NCBI GenBank assembly: GCA_025054935.1
Contig: JANWZD010000003.1
Coordinates: forward strand, 124,001-188,000
Direction: 5' to 3'
DNA length: 64,000 bases
From: Dehalococcoidia bacterium
GTDB lineage: Bacteria; Chloroflexota; Dehalococcoidia; SpSt-223
The position numbers and the translations under genes were made by a program. The notes under the pieces are model-generated. The model did no database searches. It was not told the DNA's origin and saw only the letters and a program-made list of their open reading frames with translations. Position 1 is the first letter of the stretch. Each line of letters starts with the position of its first letter. Positions 42,938-52,022 of this stretch are shown piece after piece.

Positions 42938-44973
42938 GAGCGCGTCACCCGAACCGTTCCGAGATCGACGCCGTCGCCTGCCGCGCCGCGCAGACGCTCT
43001 CCTGTCCGCGGGTCATAGAGACCGGCGCGCAGGCGGAAATCGCCGGCAGGAAGGTCAGGAGGCAGCAGCACGGTTTGGCGGTCGACAACGGTCTCCCCGG
43101 CCCGCCACGACGAGGTCGGCCGACTGCCGGCGGCGGGCGGCGCGTCGCGCTGGGCGACCAGCCGGCCGTCGCGGTCGAGCAGGTGGAGGTAGACAGTGTA
43201 GTCTGCAGCGAACGGCGCCGTCGCCTCCCAGTCGAGCCGGACCGGCAGCAGTGTTCCCGCTGCCGCGCGCTCCGGCAGCGCCACGGCAGCAAGCCGTGCT
43301 TGTCCGAGGTCAGCGTCGAGACGCCGGCTCGGGGGCAGCGGCAGCGGCATCCAGCGGGTGAGCCGCAGCCCCGACTCGATCCGCGTCTCGACGGCAAACC
43401 GGTCGCGGGCGAGCGCGGCGGTGAGCGATGGGCCGACCCGCCGCCCTTCCTCGCTGTCGATATACACCTCCCAGACCTCGCCCGCGGGGAGCCGCGGCGG
43501 TCGGTCGGCGACAACAAGCCGCGTCTCGAGGCGGCCCCGCAGCAGCGGCGTCAGCCGGTCGTACAGCCCGCGGTCGCTGAACATTGCCGTCCCGCTGCCC
43601 GCTCGAAGCGCTTCCACCGCCTCGCGCGCCGACTCGCTTGGCAGGCGCGTTGCGGCGTAGGTTGCGGTCGCGGAAAGCGTGACGGCGGCAAGGAGCGCGC
43701 CGAGAGCGAGGCCCGCCGGAACAGCGAGCCGGGGAGTGAACGGCGAACGCCGCTGCCAGAGCGCCGCGGCGAGGTCGACCGCGAGGATAAGGAGCACTCC
43801 CGTGCGCGCCAGCACCGTCGTGACGAGCACCGCCGGCTGGTCGGCGAAGAGCAGCAGCGCCAGCGGATATTCGACGAGGTTGATCGTGGAGAGAACCAAG
43901 GCGTAGCCGAGGCCGCGTCCGTCCGGCCAGAGGAGGACGAGCGGGGCGAGGAGATAGACGAGAAATTGCGGGCTGTAACCTTTCGAGGCGAGGAAGAAGA
44001 GCACGAGGGCGAGGCCTGTCGCCGCGACAACGGTTTGCGCCTCCCAGCGGCGGACCCGAAGCACGATCCCGCCGCCGACCAGCGCTGCGATGCCGAGCAC
44101 GGGCAGCATCGGGATGCGTGTCGGCCGTTCAGTCTGGGTGGCGGTCGCGGGGTCGAGCCGCATCTCCGGCCGGGCGACTGCGCCGCCGCTGTAATAGCCG
44201 TCGGCAAGCGCCCAGACGGTCTCCCAGCTGCCGCGCGCGAGCAGGCTCTCCGCCGAGGCGCGCGCCATTACCGGGTTGGCCACGACGAACGGCGCCGCGA
44301 TCAGCGCCGCCGTCGCCGCTGCTGCCACGCAGAGCAGGCTGGCCGCTCCGCGCCGTCCGCTTCGCCAGAGGGCGACCGCGCCGACGGGAACCGCAAGGCC
44401 CGGGATCAGCTTCACCATGATCCCAACCCCCGCTGCCGCGCCGGCAAGTGCGGCCCAGCGTCTCGCCGCGCCGTCGAAGGCGCGCAGGAGCAGCGCCAGC
44501 GCGAGCAGCAGGAAGAACAGGGGATAACTTTCGAAGCCCGCCGCCCAGAAGAAGACAGGCGGAAAAAGGAGCGCCCAGATCCAGGCGGCGAGCAGACCGC
44601 GGTCCGGCCAGCCAACTCGGCTCGCGATCCAGCCGAGAAGCAGCAGGTTGCCGACCTCGAACAGCAGCAAGATTGTCCCGAAGACGACGCTGAACCCGAA
44701 ATGCGGGGTGTCCCACAGGGGGATGAGCGCCGACAGCCGATAGGCGACGACAACGAGCCACGGAAAGAGCGGCGGATGTTCCATCCAGAAGTCGAGGTAG
44801 GGGTAGCGGCCGACATCGGTGAAGCGGGCCCAGCCTTCGAAAAAGTAGTAGTCGTTCCAGTCCGCGATGTAGCCGACCGGCCGCAGCACCGCTGGGATAG
44901 CGATCCGCAGCCCGACGAAGGCGAGCACAAGGATCGCCCAGCCGGCGCGCCGCTGGGACGGAGATAGGATCAT
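42934..44973 (-). CDS. GT87-like membrane glycosyltransferase with C-terminal beta-sandwich (679 aa)
   Basis: A polytopic protein (about ten segments to residue about 440). The first extracytoplasmic loop has DWNDYYFFEGWARFTDVGRY and LDFWMEHPPLFPW, the acidic-loop layout of polyprenyl-phosphate-sugar-dependent mannosyltransferases (GT87/GT39-like). The exported C-terminus ends in the shared module (YTVYLHLLDRDGRLVAQRDA, DFRLRAGLYDPRTGERL). It probably transfers a sugar from a lipid donor on the outer face of the membrane. Coupled by 4-bp overlaps to both neighbours. Closely similar in design to the next gene upstream, suggesting duplication. Confidence 0.78.
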   Translation of the reverse strand: MILSPSQRRAGWAILVLAFVGLRIAIPAVLRPVGYIADWNDYYFFEGWARFTDVGRYPYLDFWMEHPPLFPWLVVVAYRLSALIPLWDTPHFGFSVVFGTILLLFEVGNLLLLGWIASRVGWPDRGLLAAWIWALLFPPVFFWAAGFESYPLFFLLLALALLLRAFDGAARRWAALAGAAAGVGIMVKLIPGLAVPVGAVALWRSGRRGAASLLCVAAAATAALIAAPFVVANPVMARASAESLLARGSWETVWALADGYYSGGAVARPEMRLDPATATQTERPTRIPMLPVLGIAALVGGGIVLRVRRWEAQTVVAATGLALVLFFLASKGYSPQFLVYLLAPLVLLWPDGRGLGYALVLSTINLVEYPLALLLFADQPAVLVTTVLARTGVLLILAVDLAAALWQRRSPFTPRLAVPAGLALGALLAAVTLSATATYAATRLPSESAREAVEALRAGSGTAMFSDRGLYDRLTPLLRGRLETRLVVADRPPRLPAGEVWEVYIDSEEGRRVGPSLTAALARDRFAVETRIESGLRLTRWMPLPLPPSRRLDADLGQARLAAVALPERAAAGTLLPVRLDWEATAPFAADYTVYLHLLDRDGRLVAQRDAPPAAGSRPTSSWRAGETVVDRQTVLLPPDLPAGDFRLRAGLYDPRTGERLRGAAGDGVDLGTVRVTRS

Positions 44974-47078
44974 GGCCGCACCCGCACGACGCCGAGGTCG
45001 GCGGCATCACCGCCGCCGGCGAGCGGCAGGCGTGCTCCGCTGGCGTCGTACAGCCCGGCGCGCAGGCGGAACTCCCCGGCAGGAAGAACGAGCGCGCGCC
45101 GGTCGACGACCGTTTCGCCCGGCTGCCATTCCGTCGTCGGCCGCGTTCCGCCGGCGGGCGGGCCGTCGCGCTGGGCGACCAGCTGCCCCGCGGCGTCGTA
45201 GGCATGAAGGAAGACCGAATACGGCGGCAAGGGACCGCTCGCGCTCCAGACGAGGGCGACCGGGATGACTTCGCCGGCGCGGGGGGCTCGTCCCACCTCG
45301 GCGCGCTCCAGCGTCACGCCGCCGCCGAATGCCGCTCCCGGCACAGGGTCGAGCGGCCCGGCAGCGACAAAGCGGGCGATGCGCGCATTTTCCAGCCATG
45401 TCTCGCCGGCGGGAAAGAGGCGCGCCGCTAGCCAGCGCTCGACGGCCGCGTTCCGCGCCCGGTCTTCGTCTGTCCCGGAGAAGACGAGGGCGACCGGCCC
45501 GCTGCGTCCGCCTTCAGCGAGGAGGTGAGCGGAGCGGGTCGTCCAGTCGGGGGCCGCGCTGCTGACGTCGAGCAGGTGGACCGCCTGGCGGAGCCCGAGG
45601 AAGGGACGGATTGCGGTGTAAAGGACGGGGTCAGTCAGCAGCACCATTCCGCCCTCGGCCTGAAGCGTCTCCATCAGCGGCCGGTAGGGATGGGAGTGAA
45701 AGGCGTCGTCGTAATACGCCCACGCCATGCCCACCGTTCCGGCAAGCAGCACGCCGGTCGCCCCGACCGCCGCCGCCCGGCGCATTCCTGTCGGGATCAC
45801 GAGCGGTCGAAGCAGCCCCCAGCATTCGGCGGCGAGCGCCGCCAGCAGCGCGGTCCGGAACAGGACGAGGAAGGTCAGGATCGCGGCATTCTCGCCGAGC
45901 ATCGCCAGCCAGAACGGCCATTCGAGGAGGTTGACCGCCGAGAGGAGCAGCGCGGAGACTGTCCCGCGCAGCGATGGCCACAGCAACGCAATCAGCGCCA
46001 GCGGGTAGACGACGAACTGCGCGCTCCAGCCCTTCGAGGCGAGCAGCACGACGAGGAGGCTAAACGCCCCGAGCGCGACCACGGTGAGGGGCTGGCGCCA
46101 ATCGTGGCGCCGGGTGACGGCGAGCCCGATGATCGCTCCGGCAGCGAGCGTGACGACAGTCCACGGAAAGCGTGCCGGATGCTGCGCCTGATAGGCGACC
46201 GTCGGGTCAAACCGCTGCTCGACCGGGGCGACGAGGCCGCCGCCGTAATAGCCGTCGATCAGCGCGTAGATCGTCTCCCAGGAAGAGCGGGTGACAATGC
46301 TGGCGTAGGAGGCGAGCGTCATCTCGGGATTGGCAAGGAAGAACGGAAGCGCCACGGCGAGCATGGTAAGGCCGAGAGTCGCGCCGAAGAGCAGGGCGGC
46401 CGCGCGCCCTGCTGACCAGAAGGCGGCCAGCGCCGCCGGCGCGACGGCGAGGGGCAGCACTTTGTACTGCGCTCCAAGGCCGAGGATGACGCCTGCGAGC
46501 GCGGCTCGCAGGAGCGGCCGGCGCGCGCCGGGCAGCGCGAGCCAGAGGGTCGCGAGGATCGCCAGCACGGCCGGCCCGTCAAACCCGGAGAGGAAGAAGT
46601 AGAGCGGTGCCAGCAGCGACGCCCAGATTGCCGCTCCGAGCAGCGCGGCGAGGTCCCCCCAGAGGCGGCGCCCGATCTGGAAGAGGAGGAGCAGGGTCAG
46701 CGCTTCGACCGCCAGCAGCGGCAGTCCGGTCGTGAGCGAAAACCAGAGCTGCGGGTCGCGCCACGGCGGGAGCCATCCTGCCAGCCAGTGCGCCGCAATT
46801 CCGAAGTAGGGGAGCAGGGGCGGGTACTCCATCCAAAAGTCGACGAAGGGCAGATAGCCGGCGTCGACGTAGCGCAGCCAGAAGCCGAAAAAGTAGCGCT
46901 CCGACCAGTCGACGACATAGCCGCCGGGCCGCCACGAGAGGAGGGCTGCCAGTCGGAACGCGACGAAGAGCGCGAGCAGCCCGACGAAGGCGCGGCTGGG
47001 GCGCCACGCGGGCTGGGCGGGCGATACCCTCGGGGGACCCGCTGTCGTTGCGGAGGAGGCAGTCTCGATGGCTGTCAC
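44970..47078 (-). CDS. GT87-like membrane glycosyltransferase with C-terminal beta-sandwich (702 aa)
   Basis: Paralogue of the downstream neighbour: VDWSERYFFGFWLRYVDAGY and VDFWMEYPPLLPYFG in the first loop, about eleven hydrophobic segments, and the exported module (YSVFLHAYDAAGQLVAQRDG, FRLRAGLYDASG). The GTG start at 47078 overlaps the upstream stop by 4 bp. Longer in-frame readings run through the previous gene and are rejected. Likely a lipid-linked-sugar glycosyltransferase; donor and acceptor unknown. Confidence 0.78.
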   Translation of the reverse strand: MTAIETASSATTAGPPRVSPAQPAWRPSRAFVGLLALFVAFRLAALLSWRPGGYVVDWSERYFFGFWLRYVDAGYLPFVDFWMEYPPLLPYFGIAAHWLAGWLPPWRDPQLWFSLTTGLPLLAVEALTLLLLFQIGRRLWGDLAALLGAAIWASLLAPLYFFLSGFDGPAVLAILATLWLALPGARRPLLRAALAGVILGLGAQYKVLPLAVAPAALAAFWSAGRAAALLFGATLGLTMLAVALPFFLANPEMTLASYASIVTRSSWETIYALIDGYYGGGLVAPVEQRFDPTVAYQAQHPARFPWTVVTLAAGAIIGLAVTRRHDWRQPLTVVALGAFSLLVVLLASKGWSAQFVVYPLALIALLWPSLRGTVSALLLSAVNLLEWPFWLAMLGENAAILTFLVLFRTALLAALAAECWGLLRPLVIPTGMRRAAAVGATGVLLAGTVGMAWAYYDDAFHSHPYRPLMETLQAEGGMVLLTDPVLYTAIRPFLGLRQAVHLLDVSSAAPDWTTRSAHLLAEGGRSGPVALVFSGTDEDRARNAAVERWLAARLFPAGETWLENARIARFVAAGPLDPVPGAAFGGGVTLERAEVGRAPRAGEVIPVALVWSASGPLPPYSVFLHAYDAAGQLVAQRDGPPAGGTRPTTEWQPGETVVDRRALVLPAGEFRLRAGLYDASGARLPLAGGGDAADLGVVRVRP

Positions 47079-49078
47079 TCGGCTACCTCGACGGTCGCGA
47101 TCGGCGCTGAGAACCGGCCGGTCGAGTTGCCCGCCTCGTCGAAGACGGTCCACGGGCGCTTGCTGTAGTAGCTGTAGACCGCTGTGACGAGGGTGTAGCG
47201 CCCCGGCGCCGCGTCGGCGGGCACGGTGAGGAAATAGCGGTCGTAGTGAATGACCCCTTGGGCGATGCGGTCGTTCGTCAGCAGGCCGTCCCACGGCTCT
47301 TTATCCACTTGGGCGATGGCGCGGCCGTCAGAGGTCCACAGCTGGAGCGAGGTTGTCGACCGAAAGCGGACGCGGCGCACTTCGATCGGTGTCACCATCC
47401 GCCAGTAGAGGCCGACTGTCACGCGCTCTCCCGGCTGGAGGATCGTTTTCGGCAGGTCGTAGCCGACGAGCTCAATCTGGGGGCGGCCGCCCGCCGCAAA
47501 GCCGACCGTCAGCGGCTGTTGGATCGGCGGGACTGGCTTGCGCTTGAAGATGCCGTAGCCGCCGTCCTGCCAGAGCAGCTCATAAAGCGGGTTGTTCCAC
47601 ATCTCGTCGAGCGCGCGGCCGAAGTCTGCCGCGCTGAGCGGCCAGTAGTCGGCGAAGTTGTCGAGGACGACATACTCGGCGTCATGGATATTGGGGAAGA
47701 CGTAGATCTGGCGGCGGTGGGCAAGATGAGGAACAAGGTCAGACTGCGCTGAGACCGAGGCGTCAGGCGGGATGCGCCGAAACGCCTCTTCAGCGTAGCG
47801 CAGCCGCTCGGTGATGGCAAACTGCTCTGGGTCATGCCGGCGGCCGATCGGCGTCGGGCCGAAGGTGATGCTGCTCGTCGCCGCCGCGATCAGCACGTAG
47901 CTGGCGAGGGCGTAGCGGCCGGCGAGGCTCGCGAACGGTCGCCGCCGCATCAGCCAGCCGAGTGCGACGATCGTCCCGCCCATGATGAACGGGATCAGCG
48001 GCGCGCTGTACTGGTTGACGATGTCGTACTGTTCGCGATAGTCGGAGAGGAGAAGGTAGCCGAAAATCGGGAGCGACAGCGCAAAGATCGGCAGCCCAAG
48101 CGGTCCGAGCAAGCCGACCGGCGCGAACAGCCGGACGAGATATTCCAGCCGCGGAACGGTCCAGAGATAGTCGAGCACCCAGAGCGGCCGAGTGACGATC
48201 GTCAGCAGAATTTCCGGGATCGAATTGCCCAGCTTGCCGTAGCGGACGACGAAGTAGTAGACGGGGCTATTCTGGAAGTAGGGCACGGCCCAGCCGACGG
48301 TAAATGCCAGCCAGGCTGCTCCGACGACAAGCAGCCCAATCCCCCACCGCCAGCGGCGGACGGCAAGGAGCGCGACGCCAAACGCCATCACCGGGATCGC
48401 GATCTCCTCGCGACAGAGCAGCGCCAGCCCGAGGCAGCCCGCGAGCGGCACCATCCGCCGCGTGTCGAAGAAGAAGATCGCTGCCAGCAGCAGCGGGGTT
48501 GTGAGCGCAATCTCATGGAAATCGTAGAAATTGACGTAGTGGAGCGCAGGCAGCAGCAGGTAGGCCGCCGCGAGCAGGAGCGCGGCACCCCGGCTCCCCG
48601 TCCGTCGCCGCGCAAACAGGTAGACCGGGACCGCGCCGAGCGCGAGCGCGACGGTCTGGAGCAGGAGAAGCGCCCGCGGATCCGGCCACACCCAATAGAG
48701 CGGCACGAGTAGGAGAAAGATCGGCGCAAAATGCTGGCCGAGCAGATTGCCCGAGTACTCGATCATCACGGTGTTCTCGAACAACCGCCCTTGGCTGGTG
48801 TTCCAGAGCACTTGGGTGAAGATCCCGAGGTCGTAGGCGTGGCTTTTCAGCGCGTTATGGCGCCTGATCGCCAGTCCGCCGATCGCAGCGATGTACGCGA
48901 CGATGAGGAAGGTGAGGCCGAGGCGGGCGAGGAGGGGCGCTCGCCCAGCCACCGCAAGGCGCAGCCGGGCGCCGGCGAGGCGCACCAGCAGCCAGACGAT
49001 CGCCGCTCCACCGAGCGCCGCAGCGAGGGGCACGATCAGCTCGCCGACAAGGTCCAGTTCGCCAAGCGACCGCTGCAT
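47075..49078 (-). CDS. DUF2079 membrane protein (667 aa)
   Basis: Second DUF2079 protein of the operon: HAYDLGIFTQVLWNTSQGRLFE in the first loop, FYDFHEIALTTPLLLAA, and about twelve hydrophobic segments. Its exported C-terminus is a more diverged beta-sandwich (VTVGLYWRMVTPI, APGRYTLVTAVYSYYSKRPW). ATG at 49078 uses the last A of the upstream TAA (1-bp overlap). Similar in plan to the 796-aa protein at the operon end, so the two are probably old paralogues. Confidence 0.8.
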   Translation of the reverse strand: MQRSLGELDLVGELIVPLAAALGGAAIVWLLVRLAGARLRLAVAGRAPLLARLGLTFLIVAYIAAIGGLAIRRHNALKSHAYDLGIFTQVLWNTSQGRLFENTVMIEYSGNLLGQHFAPIFLLLVPLYWVWPDPRALLLLQTVALALGAVPVYLFARRRTGSRGAALLLAAAYLLLPALHYVNFYDFHEIALTTPLLLAAIFFFDTRRMVPLAGCLGLALLCREEIAIPVMAFGVALLAVRRWRWGIGLLVVGAAWLAFTVGWAVPYFQNSPVYYFVVRYGKLGNSIPEILLTIVTRPLWVLDYLWTVPRLEYLVRLFAPVGLLGPLGLPIFALSLPIFGYLLLSDYREQYDIVNQYSAPLIPFIMGGTIVALGWLMRRRPFASLAGRYALASYVLIAAATSSITFGPTPIGRRHDPEQFAITERLRYAEEAFRRIPPDASVSAQSDLVPHLAHRRQIYVFPNIHDAEYVVLDNFADYWPLSAADFGRALDEMWNNPLYELLWQDGGYGIFKRKPVPPIQQPLTVGFAAGGRPQIELVGYDLPKTILQPGERVTVGLYWRMVTPIEVRRVRFRSTTSLQLWTSDGRAIAQVDKEPWDGLLTNDRIAQGVIHYDRYFLTVPADAAPGRYTLVTAVYSYYSKRPWTVFDEAGNSTGRFSAPIATVEVAE

Positions 49079-49809
49079 TACGGTTTCCGCGCGAGCGCCA
49101 GCACGCTCAAGCCGAACGGCAGGTCTGCCCACCGAAGCGCCTGCCCCTCGGCGGCCAAGATGGCGGCGAACAACTGGTTGAGCATCGGCGAGAGGGGTTT
49201 CACATCGGACTCGCCGCTCGACGAAGCGGTCGCCCATTCGAGGGCGCGCTTTGCTGCCGCCATCGGGAAGAGCGTGGTGTTCAGATAGCTGATCCGCACG
49301 ACCTCAAGCCCTGTTTCCCGCAGCTTGGCGCGGAGCTCGCCGGCCGTATAGCGGTGGCGCGTGTGGACAGCGCGGTCGTGCGCTCCGCGCAGCCAGTCGT
49401 AGGCGGGCACGCGCACCAGCAGCCAGCCGCCTCGGCGCGTGACCCGCGCCATCTCTGCCAGCGCCAGCCGGTCATCCTCGACAGCCAGATGATAGAGAAC
49501 CTCGAACGAGGTCACGAGGTCGAAGCTCTCGTCGGCGAAGGGAAGCGCTCCCACCGAGGCGCGGGCGATCGCCTCCGGCCGGCGCGTGGCGGCAAAGCGC
49601 AGCGCCTCGCGCGACAGGTCGACCCCGACTGGCCGGCCGTAGCGGGCGAGAAAGATGAGATTGGCGCCGGTGCCGCAGCCGGCATCGAGCACTCGTCCGA
49701 CAGCGCCGACATAGCGGTCGAGCAGCGCCGCTGTCGCCCGGCGCATGCCGACATACCACCAGAAGCCATCTTCGCTCTCGTACATCACCCGGTATTCGAC
49801 GCGCTTCAC
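49078..49809 (-). CDS. Class I SAM-dependent methyltransferase
   Basis: A 243-aa Rossmann methyltransferase. Motif I is VLDAGCGTGANLIFLA, followed by PVGVDLSREAL, ALPFADESFDLVTSFEVLYHL and the post-motif helix with MARVTRRGGWLLVRVPAYDW. This type often methylates lipid- or glycan-linked substrates. Lying inside the glycosyltransferase operon (4-bp overlap with the upstream gene, 1 bp with the downstream one), it may modify the same polymer. GTG start. No membrane segment. Confidence 0.85.
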   Translation of the reverse strand: MKRVEYRVMYESEDGFWWYVGMRRATAALLDRYVGAVGRVLDAGCGTGANLIFLARYGRPVGVDLSREALRFAATRRPEAIARASVGALPFADESFDLVTSFEVLYHLAVEDDRLALAEMARVTRRGGWLLVRVPAYDWLRGAHDRAVHTRHRYTAGELRAKLRETGLEVVRISYLNTTLFPMAAAKRALEWATASSSGESDVKPLSPMLNQLFAAILAAEGQALRWADLPFGLSVLALARKP

Positions 49810-52022
49810 GGCCGCACCTGCACCGGCGGCAGTTCGACAAAGTCCGTCTCGCCCGCTGGGAGCCGGGCACCGGTCGCGAGGTCATACATTCCCACAATTA
49901 GGCGATATTCGCCGGGAGGCGGCGCGTTCAGCGTCACCGTCTCTCCGATCCGGTCGCCGGGGGCCCAAGCCGAGGTCGGATAGTGGCCGCCTTGGGGCTG
50001 CCCGTCATGCTGCGCGGCGACGCGGCCGCCCTCATCGAGCAGCTGCACAAACACGGTGTAGTCGAGCGGCGGGACCGCTTTCGCTTCCCACACGAGGTCG
50101 AGAGCGAGCGCTGCGCCAGGGGCGAGGCGGATTACGCCGCCGCTCGGGGCGGGGCGGGTCGTCACCCCAACGAGCCGGATCGCCTCGCCCAGCGGACGGT
50201 CGAGAGTGAGCGCCGGCGCGGCAGGAGACGGACCAACGACGACGATCCGCCCGAGGATGAGGCGCGTGTCGGTCTGTCCGTCCGGAGTGCGGACCGGCAG
50301 ACGCTTGAAGTCGGTCACGGGGTAGAAGCCGATCTCGACAGAATACACCCCGGGCCGAGCGGTCGGCACGATCTGAACGCTTCGCTCGTCGTGGATCGCC
50401 TCCCCGGCGCGCCAGTAGCGCGTCGGATAGACATTGCGCGTCGGCGGGCCGTCGCGCTGACCGCCTTTCTCGAGCGACGGGTTCAGCAGGTGGACGAACA
50501 GCATGTAATGTTCGTTGAGATCGCGCAGCGGCTGCCACGTAAAGGAAAAGTGGACGACCTCGCCCGGACGGACGCGCTCCGGCTTCATGCGGTAGCCGAC
50601 GAGGCGAATTTGATCGCCGAAGACCGCTCCGCTTGGCCGACCGACCTGCGCCGGGTCGTAACTGGCGGAGACAAGCTGCGGACTGGTCAGGAAGACGGCA
50701 ATGCCGGCAACCGCTGCGGCCGCCCCGCCTGCCGCAAGCTGCCGCGTCTGGAGGCGGACCCCGCCGACGCGGAGCGTCCACCAGACGAAAAGGGCACTGT
50801 AGGCGACCGCGTTGACGAGCGTCAGGCTGAGGTGGCGGTAGTGCAGCCCGAGATCTTGGAGCTGGTCGTAGATCCCCGAGTCATGAAGGACTAGGTTGAT
50901 CAAGAAGAGGGCTGAGAGCGTGAAATAGAGCCAGCGCAGCGCCCGTTCCCGCCACCAGATGAGCGAGAGCAGCGGCAGCACGGTGTAGGCGTGGGTCTCG
51001 TGGACGACCGTCATCACCATGAAGAGCGCCAGCCCAAGGTAGGCGGCGATCTCGAGCGTTCGCGTCTCGTCGTGCGTGCGCCAAGCGCGCCAGAGCGCGT
51101 AGAGAAAGAAAAGAGCGAGCAGGCCGATCGCGGTCAGCCGGTAGGAGAGCGGGCCGAGAAACGGCTCGGTGTCGCGGATCTGCCAGCCGTAGCCCCAGCC
51201 GACCAGCCACCAGAAGTTGTGCGCGTTGTTCGAGATGAAGGGGTCGTAGTCGGCCATCGCGAGCATCTGGTTGATAATTCCGTCGGCCGTCCCGGCGAGG
51301 AGGAACGGTCCGGTCGCGAGGAGCACGCCGACGACGATCCCTGCTGCGCCGCGGAGGCATCCGCGCAGCCCCTGCTCGCGCAGCGTGATCAGTGCCACCA
51401 GCGGTGCGAAGATATCGGCTTGCGGCTTGGTAAACACCCCAACCGAGATGAGCGCCCAGGCAAGAAAGGGCCGGCGCGAAAGCGCGAGCAGGAGCGAGCC
51501 GACGATGATGATCGCGTGCGGGGAGTCGGGCATTCCCCAGTAAGCGAGGTTGAACAGAACGGCCGGGTTGAAGGCGTAGGCGAAGGCGGCCGCCAGCCCC
51601 CATCCCTCGCCGCCGCGCCGCCGCACAAACCACCAGATCAGCGCTGCCAAGGCGAGGTCGAGCACGATGCCGGGCAGCCGGATCAGATAGGTGAACGCGG
51701 TTCGGCCAGTGTCGAACTCGGGTGAGAACCACGCTCGATAAAGGCGGACAGCGGCTTCCAGCCAGTAGAGAAAGACGGGCGGATAGTCCACTATCACCGG
51801 GCCGTCGTAGGCATGAACAACGCCGCGCTCGGCGATGATCCGCGCCCACGATTTGTAGACGTCAAGGTCCCACGCGTTGCCGCCCGCGCCAGCGAGCACG
51901 AGGCGCAGCGCCAATGCCAGCAGCAGCCCGCCGGCGAAGATTGCGGCGGCCTGCCTCGCGCTGCGCTGTCCTCCGCGTGCCGAACCGAGAGCGGGCGGGG
52001 GAGCAAGGGGCGGCGTTGTCAT
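49806..52022 (-). CDS. GT87/DUF2029-like membrane glycosyltransferase with two C-terminal modules (738 aa)
   Basis: The first loop holds DLDVYKSWARIIAERG and VDYPPVFLYWLEA, the acidic-loop motif of mannosyltransferase-like GT87 proteins. About ten hydrophobic segments reach residue about 430. Two tandem beta-sandwich modules follow outside the membrane (YMLFVHLLNPSLEKGGQRDG and YTVFVQLLDEGGRVAAQHDG, each closing with a Tyr/Val strand). ATG 52022 overlaps the previous stop by 4 bp. Sugar and acceptor unknown. Confidence 0.78.
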   Translation of the reverse strand: MTTPPLAPPPALGSARGGQRSARQAAAIFAGGLLLALALRLVLAGAGGNAWDLDVYKSWARIIAERGVVHAYDGPVIVDYPPVFLYWLEAAVRLYRAWFSPEFDTGRTAFTYLIRLPGIVLDLALAALIWWFVRRRGGEGWGLAAAFAYAFNPAVLFNLAYWGMPDSPHAIIIVGSLLLALSRRPFLAWALISVGVFTKPQADIFAPLVALITLREQGLRGCLRGAAGIVVGVLLATGPFLLAGTADGIINQMLAMADYDPFISNNAHNFWWLVGWGYGWQIRDTEPFLGPLSYRLTAIGLLALFFLYALWRAWRTHDETRTLEIAAYLGLALFMVMTVVHETHAYTVLPLLSLIWWRERALRWLYFTLSALFLINLVLHDSGIYDQLQDLGLHYRHLSLTLVNAVAYSALFVWWTLRVGGVRLQTRQLAAGGAAAAVAGIAVFLTSPQLVSASYDPAQVGRPSGAVFGDQIRLVGYRMKPERVRPGEVVHFSFTWQPLRDLNEHYMLFVHLLNPSLEKGGQRDGPPTRNVYPTRYWRAGEAIHDERSVQIVPTARPGVYSVEIGFYPVTDFKRLPVRTPDGQTDTRLILGRIVVVGPSPAAPALTLDRPLGEAIRLVGVTTRPAPSGGVIRLAPGAALALDLVWEAKAVPPLDYTVFVQLLDEGGRVAAQHDGQPQGGHYPTSAWAPGDRIGETVTLNAPPPGEYRLIVGMYDLATGARLPAGETDFVELPPVQVRP

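Noticed and set aside
43075-44967. Long open frame (about 630 codons) antisense to the 679-aa glycosyltransferase
   Set aside because: Its product is charged low-complexity sequence without domains, and the opposite strand has a clear polytopic family protein; GC-rich DNA readily gives such shadows.
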